Shown one piece after another: positions 9,202 to 18,932 of a stretch of DNA of 64,000 bases (positions are counted from its first letter, which is position 1; each line of letters opens with the position of its first letter). The stretch is from Acidimicrobiia bacterium (lineage in GTDB: Bacteria > Actinomycetota > Acidimicrobiia > Acidimicrobiales > SKKL01). The stretch lies in the NCBI GenBank assembly GCA_041676705.1, contig JBAYRL010000002.1, positions 62,001-126,000 of the forward strand. Reading direction: 5' to 3'. The position numbers and the translations under genes were made by a program. The notes below the pieces were generated by a model, which did not search any database, was not told the origin of the DNA, and saw only the letters and a list, made by a program, of their open reading frames with translations.

Positions 9202-9203
9202 TA

Positions 9204-10148
9204 ATGAATGTTCGTGCTCCTATTCGTCCCCCAAAAGCCAACGAGCCGTGTTGGTGCGGTAGTGGGGTTAAGTTCAAGCGTTGTCACGGAAACTCTTCGC
9301 TACGTATCCGACCCGGCGATCTTTCCCCCACCCGCGAGGTGCCAGCCGAAATTGAACGGCCACCTTATGCTGCCACTGGAGAAGCTCGACGGGTGTTTGA
9401 ACCCCAGGTGAAAAGCGCCGAGATTATTGCTGCCATGCGCCGTACCGCTAAAGCAGCTGCCGAGATTTTAGCCATCACGGGGGCCGCTGTGGCTCCGGGG
9501 GTTACCACCGATGAACTTGATGCTATTGCCCATGAAGAAAGCATTAAACGAGGCGGATACCCAAGCCCCCTTAACTACAACGGCTACCCAAAGTCGTTGT
9601 GCACCTCGGTGAATGAGGTTATTTGCCACGGCATTCCCGATAGCCGTGAACTGTTAGATGGAGACATCGTAAATTTAGATGTCACCTTGTACCGCGAAGG
9701 GGTGCACGGCGACACCAACGCCACCTTTTTGGTGGGCAACGTTGACGAGGCCTCAATAGCATTGGTGAAGGTAACCAAAGAATGCCTTGATCTAGGTATT
9801 GCTGCGGTGAAACCAGGGCGACCTATTTCAGATATTGGCGCCGCCATTCAATCCCACGCCGAAGAACAAGGTTACGGGGTGGTGCGTGATTTCGTGGGCC
9901 ACGGTATCGGCGAACAGTTCCACAGCGACCTGCAAATTCCGCATTATTACACCCCGCGGGCCAACACCATCATGGAGGTTGGCATGACCTTCACTATCGA
10001 GCCCATGATCACCATGGGTACCTACCGGTTTAATATTTGGCCCGACAATTGGACGGCAGTCACTACCGATGGCTTGCGCACCGCCCAGTTTGAACACACT
10101 ATTTTGGTTACTGAAACTGGAGCTGAGGTGTTAACCGTCGTCGGCTAA
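9204..10148 (+). CDS. map: Methionine aminopeptidase, type I, with N-terminal SEC-C zinc motif
   Basis: It removes the initiator methionine from nascent proteins. The pita-bread catalytic domain has all five metal ligands: Asp in NLDVTLY, Asp in HGDTNATF, His in VGHGIGEQFHS, Glu in FTIEPMIT and Glu in QFEHTIL. Ahead of it is a SEC-C type zinc motif (EPCWCGSGVKFKRCHG, about residues 14-29), which in other long MetAPs helps ribosome docking. At 314 residues it matches the extended type Ib enzymes. No Shine-Dalgarno sequence is seen. It converges on the Sua5 gene with 13 bases between stops. Confidence 0.95.
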   Translation: MNVRAPIRPPKANEPCWCGSGVKFKRCHGNSSLRIRPGDLSPTREVPAEIERPPYAATGEARRVFEPQVKSAEIIAAMRRTAKAAAEILAITGAAVAPGVTTDELDAIAHEESIKRGGYPSPLNYNGYPKSLCTSVNEVICHGIPDSRELLDGDIVNLDVTLYREGVHGDTNATFLVGNVDEASIALVKVTKECLDLGIAAVKPGRPISDIGAAIQSHAEEQGYGVVRDFVGHGIGEQFHSDLQIPHYYTPRANTIMEVGMTFTIEPMITMGTYRFNIWPDNWTAVTTDGLRTAQFEHTILVTETGAEVLTVVG

Positions 10149-10161
10149 GCGTGGCGGTTGA

Positions 10162-11151
10162 CTATTTGGTGTGGTGGCTGCCGTAGGCGGCACGACGCAA
10201 CCGGTCAGCCACCGCAATACCCGAACCCACTGGTGGGGGTGGCACCACCACCAGCACGGATACTCCATCGCTGTCGGCTTGGCGCAAGCGTCGGTAAAGC
10301 ACCTGGGCGTAATGTTCGGGGCTTCCACCGGCTGGTAGTTGCACCAGCAACGACGCCAGCGAACCTAGATTTAAGGTTTCGGGGGCTAAAACACCAACCT
10401 GGTGGCCCTGTTCCATGTATTTTTCGGCAGTTTCAATGACCTCGGATATTTGGGCGTTGGGAGCCAACACCACCACCTTGGCGTTGGGGGCGTAGTGCCC
10501 GGGCAGCATTCCGGGAGCATTGGCTTCGGCTCTACCGTCAACAACTTCGATTCCTGGGATAATTGTTTCTAGGTCGGTTTGGGTGATGTGTCCGTGACGA
10601 AGAATCTTGGGTTCGGAGCCACTTAGGTCAACGATGGTTGATTCAATACCTATCTGGCATGAACCACCGTCGAGCACCAGGCTCACCGAGGTACCCAGTT
10701 CATCGACCACATCTTGGGCGGTGGTAGGGCTGACACGTCCGAAACGATTGGCCGAGGGGGCCACCACTCCGCTGCCGAGCTGTTGCAGCAGGGCTTGGGC
10801 CACAGGATGCGCCGGGGCACGCAATGCCACCGTGTCGCGTCCGCCGGTTACCTCATCAAGAACCTGAGAAGACCGTGGTAGTAACACCGTGAGGGGGCCG
10901 GGCCACCATTTCGTAAGTAGTGGCTCGAGCACATCGGGTAAATGTTTCACCCACGGTTCTACATCAACAAGACCAGCTACATGCACGATAAGCGGATGAC
11001 TGGTGGGCCGGCCCTTGGCAGCAAACACTTTGGCGATGGCGTTTCGATTGAGCGCGTCAGCGGCTAGGCCATAAACCGTTTCGGTAGGCATACCCACTAA
11101 ACCGCCTGCCCGTAGCACCGCTACTGCCGCTTCAATATCGGTACTAATCAT
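10162..11151 (-). CDS. L-threonylcarbamoyladenylate synthase (Sua5/YrdC/YwlC type)
   Basis: It makes threonylcarbamoyl-AMP from threonine, bicarbonate and ATP, the first step of the t6A37 modification of ANN-decoding tRNAs. The YrdC domain fills the N-terminal two thirds, with the PTETVYGLAADA motif and KGRPTSHPL. The C-terminal region (GMLPGHYAPNAKVVVLAP onward) is the Sua5 domain, so this is the long two-domain form, 329 residues in all. It is convergent with map and divergent from an MFS gene about 130 bases away. No other t6A gene lies in the window. Confidence 0.93.
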   Translation of the reverse strand: MISTDIEAAVAVLRAGGLVGMPTETVYGLAADALNRNAIAKVFAAKGRPTSHPLIVHVAGLVDVEPWVKHLPDVLEPLLTKWWPGPLTVLLPRSSQVLDEVTGGRDTVALRAPAHPVAQALLQQLGSGVVAPSANRFGRVSPTTAQDVVDELGTSVSLVLDGGSCQIGIESTIVDLSGSEPKILRHGHITQTDLETIIPGIEVVDGRAEANAPGMLPGHYAPNAKVVVLAPNAQISEVIETAEKYMEQGHQVGVLAPETLNLGSLASLLVQLPAGGSPEHYAQVLYRRLRQADSDGVSVLVVVPPPPVGSGIAVADRLRRAAYGSHHTK

Positions 11152-11281
11152 GAGTTTCGCTGCTCAGTTCAGTAGATTCCACCGGAAATTTTCCGCATTC
11201 AATGATAGCTAGTGAACGCTCCTGCGAAACAAGTGTTTCTCGCGTTACGGAACAGGAATTGAAGGCTAACTTGGTCCGATA

Positions 11282-12520
11282 ATGAACCAGCTCCCGGTGG
11301 ATGTTGATCTCAGCCGCAAGACGGAACGCACCAAGCAGATCCGATACCTGCTCTTCACCGTATTTGCGATCAACATGGGACAAATGGCGCTAGCACCCAT
11401 CCTGGCGCCGGTAGCGAGAGAAATGGCCCTACCCGATTGGCAACTTGGTGCGGTGATCTCGCTTTCAGCATTAATGGTTGTAATTATCAGCCCGCGCTGG
11501 GGAAAGCTGGCCGCATTACGTGGACCTCGCTATGTGCTGGTTCGTTCCGTGAGCGTGGCGGCGGTGGCCATGGTGGCCTTTGTGGTGGTTGCTGCTATGG
11601 GCATGCAGGGGTATCTACAAGGCAACCATCTATTCGCCTGGATTCTGGTCACCAGAGGCGTGATTTACGGTTTGGCTTCAGCGGCCGTGTTTCCTACTGC
11701 CCAAACCTATATTGCCAGCCTTACCTTTGATCAGGAAGAACGCGTAGCTGGCATGGCACAACTTGGTGCAGCCCAAGGTAGTTCCCTCCTGGCCGGAGCC
11801 ATTATCGGGGGTGGACTAGCCCAAGTTTCATTGTTGGTATCGCTCGGCGCTATACCCGTATTGATTTTGGCAGGCTTATTCATCGTACTGGTGGTGCTAA
11901 GACCTCCGGCAAACACCGAAGTGCCCCCACAGCCACAACGTGTGTCGCCATTCGACTCACGGGTTTGGCCGTATCTATTTGCCGGTTTCGCCCTGTTCAC
12001 AGCCCTTGGTTTTATTGAGGTACTGACCGGTTTCATGCTGGCAGATCGTTTTGGGTTGGCGTCTGGCACCACAGGTTTAGCCGCCGGGGGTTTATTGCTA
12101 GTAGCTGGCATTGGCATGTTGACCGTACAAGGCGTCATTGTGCCCCGGGTGGTGATACGACCCAATCGATTACTTCAGATTGGAGCATTTTTCACAACGA
12201 TCGGGTGTGCTGCATTGGTGCCGCGAGAGGGCGTGGCGCTGCTCGTTTTAGGGGTCTTGTTGGTAGGAATTGGCCTCGGTTTTGCTAGCCCCGGCTATAT
12301 CTCAGGAGCGTCATTACAACTAAACCAAGATGAGCAAGGGGCTTTGGCCGGTCTGACCGGCTCCACCAACGCTCTAACCAGTGTGATTGCGCCTGCCACA
12401 AGCACCGCCATGTATTCTTTCCATCACGTTCTACCGGTGGCAGTGGCCGCCATCGGTATGTTAATTACCTTGATATTCAGCCTTATCAACCCTGTAATTA
12501 GCGGTACAAAACGTTGGTGA
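11282..12520 (+). CDS. MFS transporter (12-TM type)
   Basis: A 412-residue polytopic membrane protein with about twelve hydrophobic segments. A motif-A-like loop lies between TM2 and TM3 (ISPRWGKLAALRGPRYVL), as in drug exporters of the major facilitator superfamily. The substrate cannot be deduced; DHA1-type efflux is the best guess. TAACTT at 11267-11272 upstream could be a -10 box giving a very short leader. The stop codon overlaps the beginning of the truncated Phd frame. Confidence 0.85.
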   Translation: MNQLPVDVDLSRKTERTKQIRYLLFTVFAINMGQMALAPILAPVAREMALPDWQLGAVISLSALMVVIISPRWGKLAALRGPRYVLVRSVSVAAVAMVAFVVVAAMGMQGYLQGNHLFAWILVTRGVIYGLASAAVFPTAQTYIASLTFDQEERVAGMAQLGAAQGSSLLAGAIIGGGLAQVSLLVSLGAIPVLILAGLFIVLVVLRPPANTEVPPQPQRVSPFDSRVWPYLFAGFALFTALGFIEVLTGFMLADRFGLASGTTGLAAGGLLLVAGIGMLTVQGVIVPRVVIRPNRLLQIGAFFTTIGCAALVPREGVALLVLGVLLVGIGLGFASPGYISGASLQLNQDEQGALAGLTGSTNALTSVIAPATSTAMYSFHHVLPVAVAAIGMLITLIFSLINPVISGTKRW

Positions 12521-12747
12521 GCAGGCAAGAGCCGCAGCTGATGTACTTAACACGACGCGGTTCCCAAGTAGCCGCTGTTGTTGATGCTTCCTTTCTGGAT
12601 GCCCTATTAGAGGCTGCTGAGGATCTCGCTGATATCGAAGCGGCAAAGGCCGCTATTGATGAGATGGAACAGACGAACAAAACCCCAGTGCCTTGGGAGA
12701 AAGTTGAGGCTGACCTGGGCCACCGGGGCGACATCTACCAGAGATGA
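12514..12747 (+). pseudogene. N-terminally truncated Phd/YefM-type antitoxin, orphan
   Basis: The frame encodes LTRRGSQVAAVVDASFLDALLEAAEDLADIEAAKAAIDEM, which matches the second strand and dimer/neutralisation helices of Phd/YefM antitoxins. The first 25 or so residues of that family, including the DNA-binding helix, are missing. An in-frame TAG at 12499-12501 within the MFS gene blocks any upstream extension. Possible starts are TTG 12514, GTG 12517 or ATG 12541. No toxin gene follows; the next gene is convergent and overlaps by 13 bases. It may be a decayed antitoxin or a short functional remnant translated by coupling to the MFS gene. Confidence 0.55.
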
Positions 12748-14069
12748 GGCATTTCTTTAATTGGAGCTGGCACTTGTGAACCCCGAGTGAGGCTGGATTT
12801 GGTCAACAGCACCGTATCGCCGTCGCGCACCGTCATAATATCTTCGGCCACCACCCCCATATCCCTTGCTAAAGAAGCATGGGCCGCCAGGTTCGCTTCC
12901 CGGCCATGTATGGGAATAAACGCTTGCGGTTTAGCTAGCGCCAATAGCAGTCGTAGCTCTTCTATCTTGGCGTGACCGGCAGCCGAAATCTTGGATTCTT
13001 TGGCCTGCACCACCGTAGGGCCAAGCGCCTCCAACCGCTCAGCGAAGCGTGCCACGTTGACGGCGTTCCCTGGAATCGGGTGCGAGGTAAAGATGACCAC
13101 ATCTGAGGTGCCAAGCGTTAACTCGGTATCTTCACCGTTCAAAATAGCCAACAGCGGGGCGGTGGATTCTGATTGACTACCAGAGGTAAGCACACAAACC
13201 TGGCTCGGGGCGTAGTCATCAAGCTCGGTCGGGTTCCAAACAAAACTATCCGGCAGCGATATAGCACCGGTATCAACACCAATCCGAAGAGCATTTCTAA
13301 TGGGCGCACCAACTGGGGTGATGAAACGACCGCGAGTCTTGGCGGCATCGATAATTAGCGCTAACCGATGCAAATTTAGAGTAGAAGCCCCTATAACAAC
13401 CCTCCGGTCGGGGTAACGATCAAATAGCGCTTCAATAGCCGGTTTAACACTTGATTCCGATTTCGTGAAACCAGCTTTCGCGATGTTGGTTGACTCTGAC
13501 AACAGCAGACGAATGCCCGGGTTTTGGGCTAGCTCGCCTATGCGGCTCAAGTTGGTAAATCGTCCATCCACCGGATCAAGGTCAATCTTGAAATCACCAC
13601 TGTGAAATATCACGCCCGCCGGGGTGTGTAGCGCCAAACCAAAAGCTTGAGGAATGGAATGTGTAACCGGAATGAATTCGGCCCCAATCGGGCCTAACTG
13701 CACATATTCCCCGTCGGCCACCGGCCTTAACAACTCATCTTTGGCCAATCCCAACGGCTCTAAACGTTGACGAGCCAAACCCAAGGTAAATGGAGCTGAA
13801 TAGATTGGCACCGACATTTCTTGCAACAAATATGCCAAACCACCCACATGGTCTTCATGACCGTGGGTAACCACACAGGCCTCCACCCGGTTTGCGTTTT
13901 GACGCAAGTATTCAAGGTCGGGCACCACCCGAAATCGGGTGCCATCATCATTACGGCCAACAGCGTAACCAAAATCGACAATAACGATTCGCCCTTCGGC
14001 CTCCACCAATAGACAGTTCCGAGCAGGGCCCCCCAAACCTCCTAAAAATGTAAGACGAACCTGCTCCAT
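12735..14069 (-). CDS. RNase J-like metallo-beta-lactamase/beta-CASP ribonuclease, short form
   Basis: The metallo-beta-lactamase core has HGHEDH at about residues 69-74, a further His in PVTHSIPQ and the Asp in FHSGDFKID. The beta-CASP region follows, with the late motifs SAAGHAKIEELRLLLALAKP and IPIHGREANLAAHA. This is the RNase J layout for RNA 5'-exo- and endonuclease activity. At 444 residues it lacks the C-terminal domain of about 100 residues found in full-length RNase J (about 550). It may therefore be a paralogue with a narrower job. A TTG sits immediately before the chosen ATG; AGGAAG lies about ten bases upstream. Confidence 0.85.
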   Translation of the reverse strand: MEQVRLTFLGGLGGPARNCLLVEAEGRIVIVDFGYAVGRNDDGTRFRVVPDLEYLRQNANRVEACVVTHGHEDHVGGLAYLLQEMSVPIYSAPFTLGLARQRLEPLGLAKDELLRPVADGEYVQLGPIGAEFIPVTHSIPQAFGLALHTPAGVIFHSGDFKIDLDPVDGRFTNLSRIGELAQNPGIRLLLSESTNIAKAGFTKSESSVKPAIEALFDRYPDRRVVIGASTLNLHRLALIIDAAKTRGRFITPVGAPIRNALRIGVDTGAISLPDSFVWNPTELDDYAPSQVCVLTSGSQSESTAPLLAILNGEDTELTLGTSDVVIFTSHPIPGNAVNVARFAERLEALGPTVVQAKESKISAAGHAKIEELRLLLALAKPQAFIPIHGREANLAAHASLARDMGVVAEDIMTVRDGDTVLLTKSSLTRGSQVPAPIKEMPHLW

Positions 14070-14243
14070 CAACGCCCAACTTCCTGGCCAATCAACCTGC
14101 CCACGAGGCTAGCAAGTCACCACCCACAAAATGCTCGACGCCGTCCAGGCGTTTCGTGAACCTCTACGACAGCGAGGATTCACATGTCGGTTCGCCAACC
14201 GTGCAATCGGCGAGCCTTAACATAAGAATTACAGAGACTTGAT

Positions 14244-15704
14244 ATGGTCGAAGCAATGACTGAGGTTCGCGCAACTCATACTGGCACGCACCTAGTCCCT
14301 CCCGAACCTGGCGAAGCTCAACCGACAGACAAGTTACGGCCTGATCAAATCTTGATGTTCGCGGTGGTAGCTACCGCTTTGTTTATGAGCACCCTTGATC
14401 AAACGATCGTGGCCACGGCGCTCGACTCTATTCAACAGGGTTTAGACACCACCGTCACTTGGGTGGGTTGGACTATTACCGCATACAGCCTGGGCATGGT
14501 GATGATGCTTTCCCTGGCAGGTAAACTAACCCAGCGCTATGGACCCCGCCGGGTGTTTTTAGCTTCTATCACCATATTCTCTGTGGCATCTTTAGCGTGC
14601 GGGCTGGTGACACAGGTTGAGCCTTTGATCGCCCTACGTTTTATTCAGGCCGTCGGAGGAGCGGGTTTCACCCCTTCTGCCACCCGGATTGTGGTGGAAC
14701 ACTTCGGAAGCCACCGGGACAAAGCAGTAGGCCTATTTGGGTCACTGTTTACTAGTGGTGCCATGATCGGCCCCTTAGCCGGGGGCCTCATTGTTTCCAA
14801 GCTTTCATGGCACTGGGTGTTCTTAGTGAATGTGCCTCTAGGTCTAATTTTGATTCCATTGGCGCTATGGCTCATTCCCTCAGACCGCGCTATCGATCGG
14901 CAGACCTCGGCACCACCAGAACCCCTTGATTTACCAGGTGTCACGTTTCTTGGAGTGGGCCTCTTCGGGGCCATGCTGGCCTTGTCGATGGCTGGCGACC
15001 GTCCCCAAAGCTGGGCGGCCATTGCACTGGTGTCGACCCTGGTCGCGCTGGGCACCTTGTGGCAATTCACCCGCCACATACAGAAAGTGGCGCATCCGGT
15101 AATTGCTCCTCGGCTGGTATGGGGCCAAGGGTTTGCGGCAGTAAATCTAATAAATGTGTTTTATGCGGGCTGTGGAATGGGCCTCATGGCATTGTTACCT
15201 TGGTATGCCACCACCCGCTACGACATCGACGCGCTAGGCTCGGGCACGCTTTTAGCGGCCGAAGGGGTGGCAGCGATCACACTTTCTACCCTTGGGGCCC
15301 TAATGCTACGCCGTACCGGCTACCGACGGCCGTTGTATGTAACGGCCTTTTTTGTGGTGCTGGGCATGATTGGCTTAGCCCTACCAGCAAGTGGTTTTAC
15401 GCCGTATGTGTGGCTATCGATTGCGGCAGCACTAATTGGTATTGGACTGGGGGTGGCCAGCCCGGCCAGCCGTAACGCTGGCTTGCAACTGGTACCGGAC
15501 CAAGCGGCACCCATCGCGGCGCTTCGGTCTTCCGGGTTGCAAGTAGGCTCAATCGCCGCGGTCTCGATAGCGACCACCGTTATCAGCGGAGCCGCTGAAC
15601 CTGCAGTTGCTATGGCGTGGGTATACGCCAGTTATGCAGTGCTCACTATCGTGGTAGGGCTTCCTGCTGTGCGCCGCATTCCCGAACATCACGGATCGTG
15701 GTAA
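14244..15704 (+). CDS. MFS multidrug transporter, DHA2/EmrB-QacA type (14 TM)
   Basis: A 486-residue transporter with about fourteen hydrophobic segments. The first helix carries the DHA2 signature STLDQTIVATALDSI, and TM5 has the antiporter-like GPLAGGLIV. It probably exports drugs or toxic compounds with proton antiport. The start may be ATG 14244 or ATG 14256; the second has TATGGT (14243-14248) seven bases upstream, which fits a leaderless promoter. The 170 bases upstream, shared with the divergent RNase J gene, hold no other feature that I can support. Confidence 0.88.
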   Translation: MVEAMTEVRATHTGTHLVPPEPGEAQPTDKLRPDQILMFAVVATALFMSTLDQTIVATALDSIQQGLDTTVTWVGWTITAYSLGMVMMLSLAGKLTQRYGPRRVFLASITIFSVASLACGLVTQVEPLIALRFIQAVGGAGFTPSATRIVVEHFGSHRDKAVGLFGSLFTSGAMIGPLAGGLIVSKLSWHWVFLVNVPLGLILIPLALWLIPSDRAIDRQTSAPPEPLDLPGVTFLGVGLFGAMLALSMAGDRPQSWAAIALVSTLVALGTLWQFTRHIQKVAHPVIAPRLVWGQGFAAVNLINVFYAGCGMGLMALLPWYATTRYDIDALGSGTLLAAEGVAAITLSTLGALMLRRTGYRRPLYVTAFFVVLGMIGLALPASGFTPYVWLSIAAALIGIGLGVASPASRNAGLQLVPDQAAPIAALRSSGLQVGSIAAVSIATTVISGAAEPAVAMAWVYASYAVLTIVVGLPAVRRIPEHHGSW

Positions 15705-15766
15705 ACCCACCCGATCGGTCTTGGTTTCACAACCCACTACTTGGACACCGGGTGAAGTTTACCTAC

Positions 15767-16822
15767 CTATAGCGTGAAGTATTCGGTCGCTATCGCATCT
15801 AGTTGCGCGGCAATACTAGCGAACTCACGATTTAAGTCGAGAGTCTTTACGCTAATCCTATTACCACTCATCTGATACGAAACATCAGGTTGAACATCTT
15901 CATCGGTACGGGCGTACAGCAAAATACCCGACACCTTGGCAGATTGTTGTTCTAACTCTGCCTGCTTATTCTTAACATAAGTAAATATTTGGTAAAGGTT
16001 ACCCGAGTGGATTGTTCGGGCACCAAAATATTCTTGCATAGACCGTGAATAATATTTCGTATCAATAATCACAATTCGACTGTCTCGCCCTAGCACAATA
16101 TCGCTTTGCATTGTAGGCAGTAGGTTGTTTAGCCCGTCATCCACAGCCCATTTAATTTGTGGTGCGCTGACTGTTAACGACATATACTCTTGTGCATAAT
16201 ACTCATACACAAAACGTTCAAATAGCTGGCTCATACGCTGATCATCTAGAAACGCTCTTAACTTATTATCGCCAGCTTCCGTGGTGAGCAGCATTCCGTC
16301 AAAGAGCAAGCGCGATAGTCCTATCGCCATTCGATAGCTGTTATTATGGCGGGTGAAACGCAGCGATGACCACGGAATATTACGGGGGTCTAACTCATCC
16401 ACATCCCCAAAAAACAGTGCTACCTTCTTAAGCGCTACACGATTAACAGGCTGTATATCACCCAAACGCAAGAGGGTTACAATAGTAGTTTTGAGAATTT
16501 GGTTGAGTAGAATATTGTCTGAAAACTCATCGTATTCACAGACCAATGTGTGTCGCCGAGCTAACCGCGTTTTAACCGTACTTCCAATATCAACCTTGCC
16601 TCGCAAAGTAGCTAACTCTTCGTTATGAAGTACGTAGTTACGATGGAGCCCTCGTTTAACGAGCCTACCAATGTCTTTGGTGAGCAAAGCAGCAAATAAA
16701 TCGTGAGTGTTGTCAAATTTCTCTGCCTCTATGCTAACCATCTCGTCCATTCTTAGAGAACGGTAGGCATAGGCCAGCATATAGTATATGTTTTTGATAA
16801 AGATGCTATCATCTTTGATCAC
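15767..16822 (-). CDS. mcrC: McrC-like nuclease subunit of a type IV restriction system
   Basis: The protein begins with the McrC hallmark IKNIYYMLAYAYRSL. Near the C terminus it carries a PD-(D/E)XK nuclease core: SDIVLGRDSRIVIIDTKYY, with Asp, then Asp-x-Lys. McrC is the cleavage subunit that pairs with McrB to cut DNA carrying modified cytosines. The frame could open at 16855 within mcrB. The GTG at 16822 overlaps the mcrB stop as GTGA, gives the usual family N terminus and suggests translational coupling. The gene is clearly AT-richer than its surroundings; the row 16021-16080 has only 19 G or C in 60. That and rare codons suggest horizontal acquisition. Confidence 0.88.
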   Translation of the reverse strand: MIKDDSIFIKNIYYMLAYAYRSLRMDEMVSIEAEKFDNTHDLFAALLTKDIGRLVKRGLHRNYVLHNEELATLRGKVDIGSTVKTRLARRHTLVCEYDEFSDNILLNQILKTTIVTLLRLGDIQPVNRVALKKVALFFGDVDELDPRNIPWSSLRFTRHNNSYRMAIGLSRLLFDGMLLTTEAGDNKLRAFLDDQRMSQLFERFVYEYYAQEYMSLTVSAPQIKWAVDDGLNNLLPTMQSDIVLGRDSRIVIIDTKYYSRSMQEYFGARTIHSGNLYQIFTYVKNKQAELEQQSAKVSGILLYARTDEDVQPDVSYQMSGNRISVKTLDLNREFASIAAQLDAIATEYFTL

Positions 16823-18831
16823 AGCTGAAAGATACCGTTGAGAGTGTTTTTCCACTTAGTTAAACGATTAGGATCATCAAACCAATACTCGCTTAGCATG
16901 GGCAAAATATCGTACTCAACTATGGCCTGTAGCCACTCATCAGAAACTTCGGAAACTCCACTAAAATAGCTGTGTCCGATACGAAAACCTTTGCCAAGCG
17001 TCGGGTCTGAGGCTATTTCATCATTAAGCTCAACTACTTTGTCGATGAGCACATCAAGGGTGGGGTTTGCTAGATGTTGGCGATACAAGTTGAAGCCTTT
17101 GGTGTGAAAACCTGGTTCCATTTCAAAGAAGCTAAACCTACGTCGCAACGCATAGTCAATCATCGCTAATGAACGGTCGGCTGTATTCATCATGCCAATG
17201 ATGTAGAGGTTCTGGGGCACAGAAAATGGCAGGTCGTTATAAGCCAAAGTTATTGATGTGTCGCGATAATCTCGTTCGATCAGCATTAGCAGCTCACCAA
17301 AAATCTTTGACATATTACCGCGATTAATCTCATCAATGATGAAGAAGAAATCTTGCTCGGGGGCCTCAGCTGATTTTTTGCAGAAGCGATAGAACACCCC
17401 ATATTGGAGGCTAAACCCGTCTCCCGTAGGTCGATAACCCATCATAAAATCTTCATACGAATAGTTTTGATGGAACTGAATGAACTCAACACGCTCATCG
17501 TCTTTAGCACCCATTATTGACCACGCTAAGCGTTTGGATGCATAGGTTTTACCTACCCCAGGTGCCCCTTGCAGAATTAGATTTTTCTTGTTGTGAAGCA
17601 CACCCACCAAAGCTTTATATCGCTCCGGTGACATATACACCTCACGCAAAAAGTCATCGCTAGTGTATTGAACCAAACAGAGACTCTCGGGTGAGGGTTG
17701 TGTTATAGCAGGCGCATATAGGTCAACCCCGCTCAGATCAACCCTCTCAAGTGCTTCAACAAGTTCATCTCGCACGCGATAGACAAAGGTACCGGCTTCG
17801 CCTTTTTTAGCATTACGTCCCGTATATAGAACTGCCCAGAGGCGTTGACCACCTTCTTCACGTTGCGAAACTGGAATATTGGTTTTATCAATTACACGAC
17901 GAGCTAAGGCCTGAGACATTACGTTGTAGAAAGCAGCAGTCTCACCATATTTGCTAGCCAAAGCAGCACAGCTTGCCTCCCCGCCAGCATCTAAGAGCCG
18001 CTTCATTACCTGTAGGGCCTGTACGGTAAACACATCTGGATTGCGAACCAATGCTTCCCAATCCGCCACACTCAAACCCGGGTGGTACTGGCTGGCTTTG
18101 GGAAACCAATGCTGGGCTTCTCGTTCGGCTTTTAGCTGGTCGCTTATAAAGAAACCGAAATCCATCGTCAAAGTGTTGAGGTTGGGGTCTCGATGACATT
18201 CAGGGGTTAGTTGCGAACCCAACATAGCCTCAAGCTGACCATCGGCTGTTAGTAACGTACGCACCTCGTTATAGAGGGCAAAGTGGTTACGGACATTACT
18301 GGCGTAGGCCCCTTGTTTTATTTGATAGTCAGCCCCAAGCTCTTCTGCTACCGTTCGAGCAATACCATATTTGTAGATGTAGTAGCGATCAGGGAACCGT
18401 AGCCACAAGTATGTGGTTATAGCATTTTCGGTTTGATAATGGTTTGGGGCTTCATCCTCATATCTGTCTAGCAACACCCCAGCCGAGCGTTTAAACGCAT
18501 CAACACGGTCAAAAAGATCGCCCCGCTCATCAAATAACGCCAGAAACATGCTGCGGACATCTTCGGAGAAAGCCTTCGCGAAAGCGACGATCATCCCTCG
18601 TGGATAGTGATTCGAGACGTCCAACAAGTTGCCTGTCAGACTCAAGGCCCGCTCGAGCATTGAGGCAAAATCTGGGGCGTTCACCTCCCAAGAATCTTGA
18701 AAGTGCTTAACCGCTTCCCACTTGTATTTCTCACGCTCCCATTGATACGACACAAACTGCTGTTTATACCGCTCAAGCCACTCCGTAAATCGAACCTCGT
18801 CAATCACAACCTGACTCCCACGTATACCCAT
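16819..18831 (-). CDS. mcrB: McrB-like AAA+ NTPase subunit of a type IV restriction system
   Basis: The C-terminal AAA+ motor has Walker A GAPGVGKT, a Walker B-like stretch FFFIIDEINRGNMSKIFGE and the sensor MMNTADRSL, all typical of McrB. McrB is GTP-driven and translocates DNA to activate McrC. The N-terminal 250 residues (WEAVKHFQDSW, GNLLDVSNHYPRGMI, YLWLRFPDRYYIYKY) form a recognition module common to McrB homologues outside the E. coli type. A second module around GETAAFYNVMSQALARRV follows. The ATG at 18831 has no ribosome site, whereas GTG 18807 has GGGAG ahead of it and may be the true start. No methyltransferase accompanies the pair, as expected for a modification-dependent system. 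Confidence 0.9.
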   Translation of the reverse strand: MGIRGSQVVIDEVRFTEWLERYKQQFVSYQWEREKYKWEAVKHFQDSWEVNAPDFASMLERALSLTGNLLDVSNHYPRGMIVAFAKAFSEDVRSMFLALFDERGDLFDRVDAFKRSAGVLLDRYEDEAPNHYQTENAITTYLWLRFPDRYYIYKYGIARTVAEELGADYQIKQGAYASNVRNHFALYNEVRTLLTADGQLEAMLGSQLTPECHRDPNLNTLTMDFGFFISDQLKAEREAQHWFPKASQYHPGLSVADWEALVRNPDVFTVQALQVMKRLLDAGGEASCAALASKYGETAAFYNVMSQALARRVIDKTNIPVSQREEGGQRLWAVLYTGRNAKKGEAGTFVYRVRDELVEALERVDLSGVDLYAPAITQPSPESLCLVQYTSDDFLREVYMSPERYKALVGVLHNKKNLILQGAPGVGKTYASKRLAWSIMGAKDDERVEFIQFHQNYSYEDFMMGYRPTGDGFSLQYGVFYRFCKKSAEAPEQDFFFIIDEINRGNMSKIFGELLMLIERDYRDTSITLAYNDLPFSVPQNLYIIGMMNTADRSLAMIDYALRRRFSFFEMEPGFHTKGFNLYRQHLANPTLDVLIDKVVELNDEIASDPTLGKGFRIGHSYFSGVSEVSDEWLQAIVEYDILPMLSEYWFDDPNRLTKWKNTLNGIFQL

Positions 18832-18932
18832 GGCGTGCCAATAAGCCTAACGCAGAGGGATTTACAGGTTGCTTGATCGTTAGACTTCGCTAAACCAATA
18901 CACGCTTGGGGAGGCACTTAGAGGTTTATAAG

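Noticed and set aside
11144..11383. Short minus-strand frame between Sua5 and the MFS gene
   Set aside because: It overlaps both real genes, has no ribosome site and no recognised pattern; the area is better read as the divergent promoter region.
15705..15766. CACCCG and CGGGTG arms between the DHA2 transporter and mcrC
   Set aside because: The loop is too long and there is no T run, so a terminator is not supported.
18832..18932. Attachment site or direct repeat of the tRNA end flanking McrBC
   Set aside because: I searched by eye for a copy of the tRNA 3' end near 15.7 kb and found none; no integrase is present.
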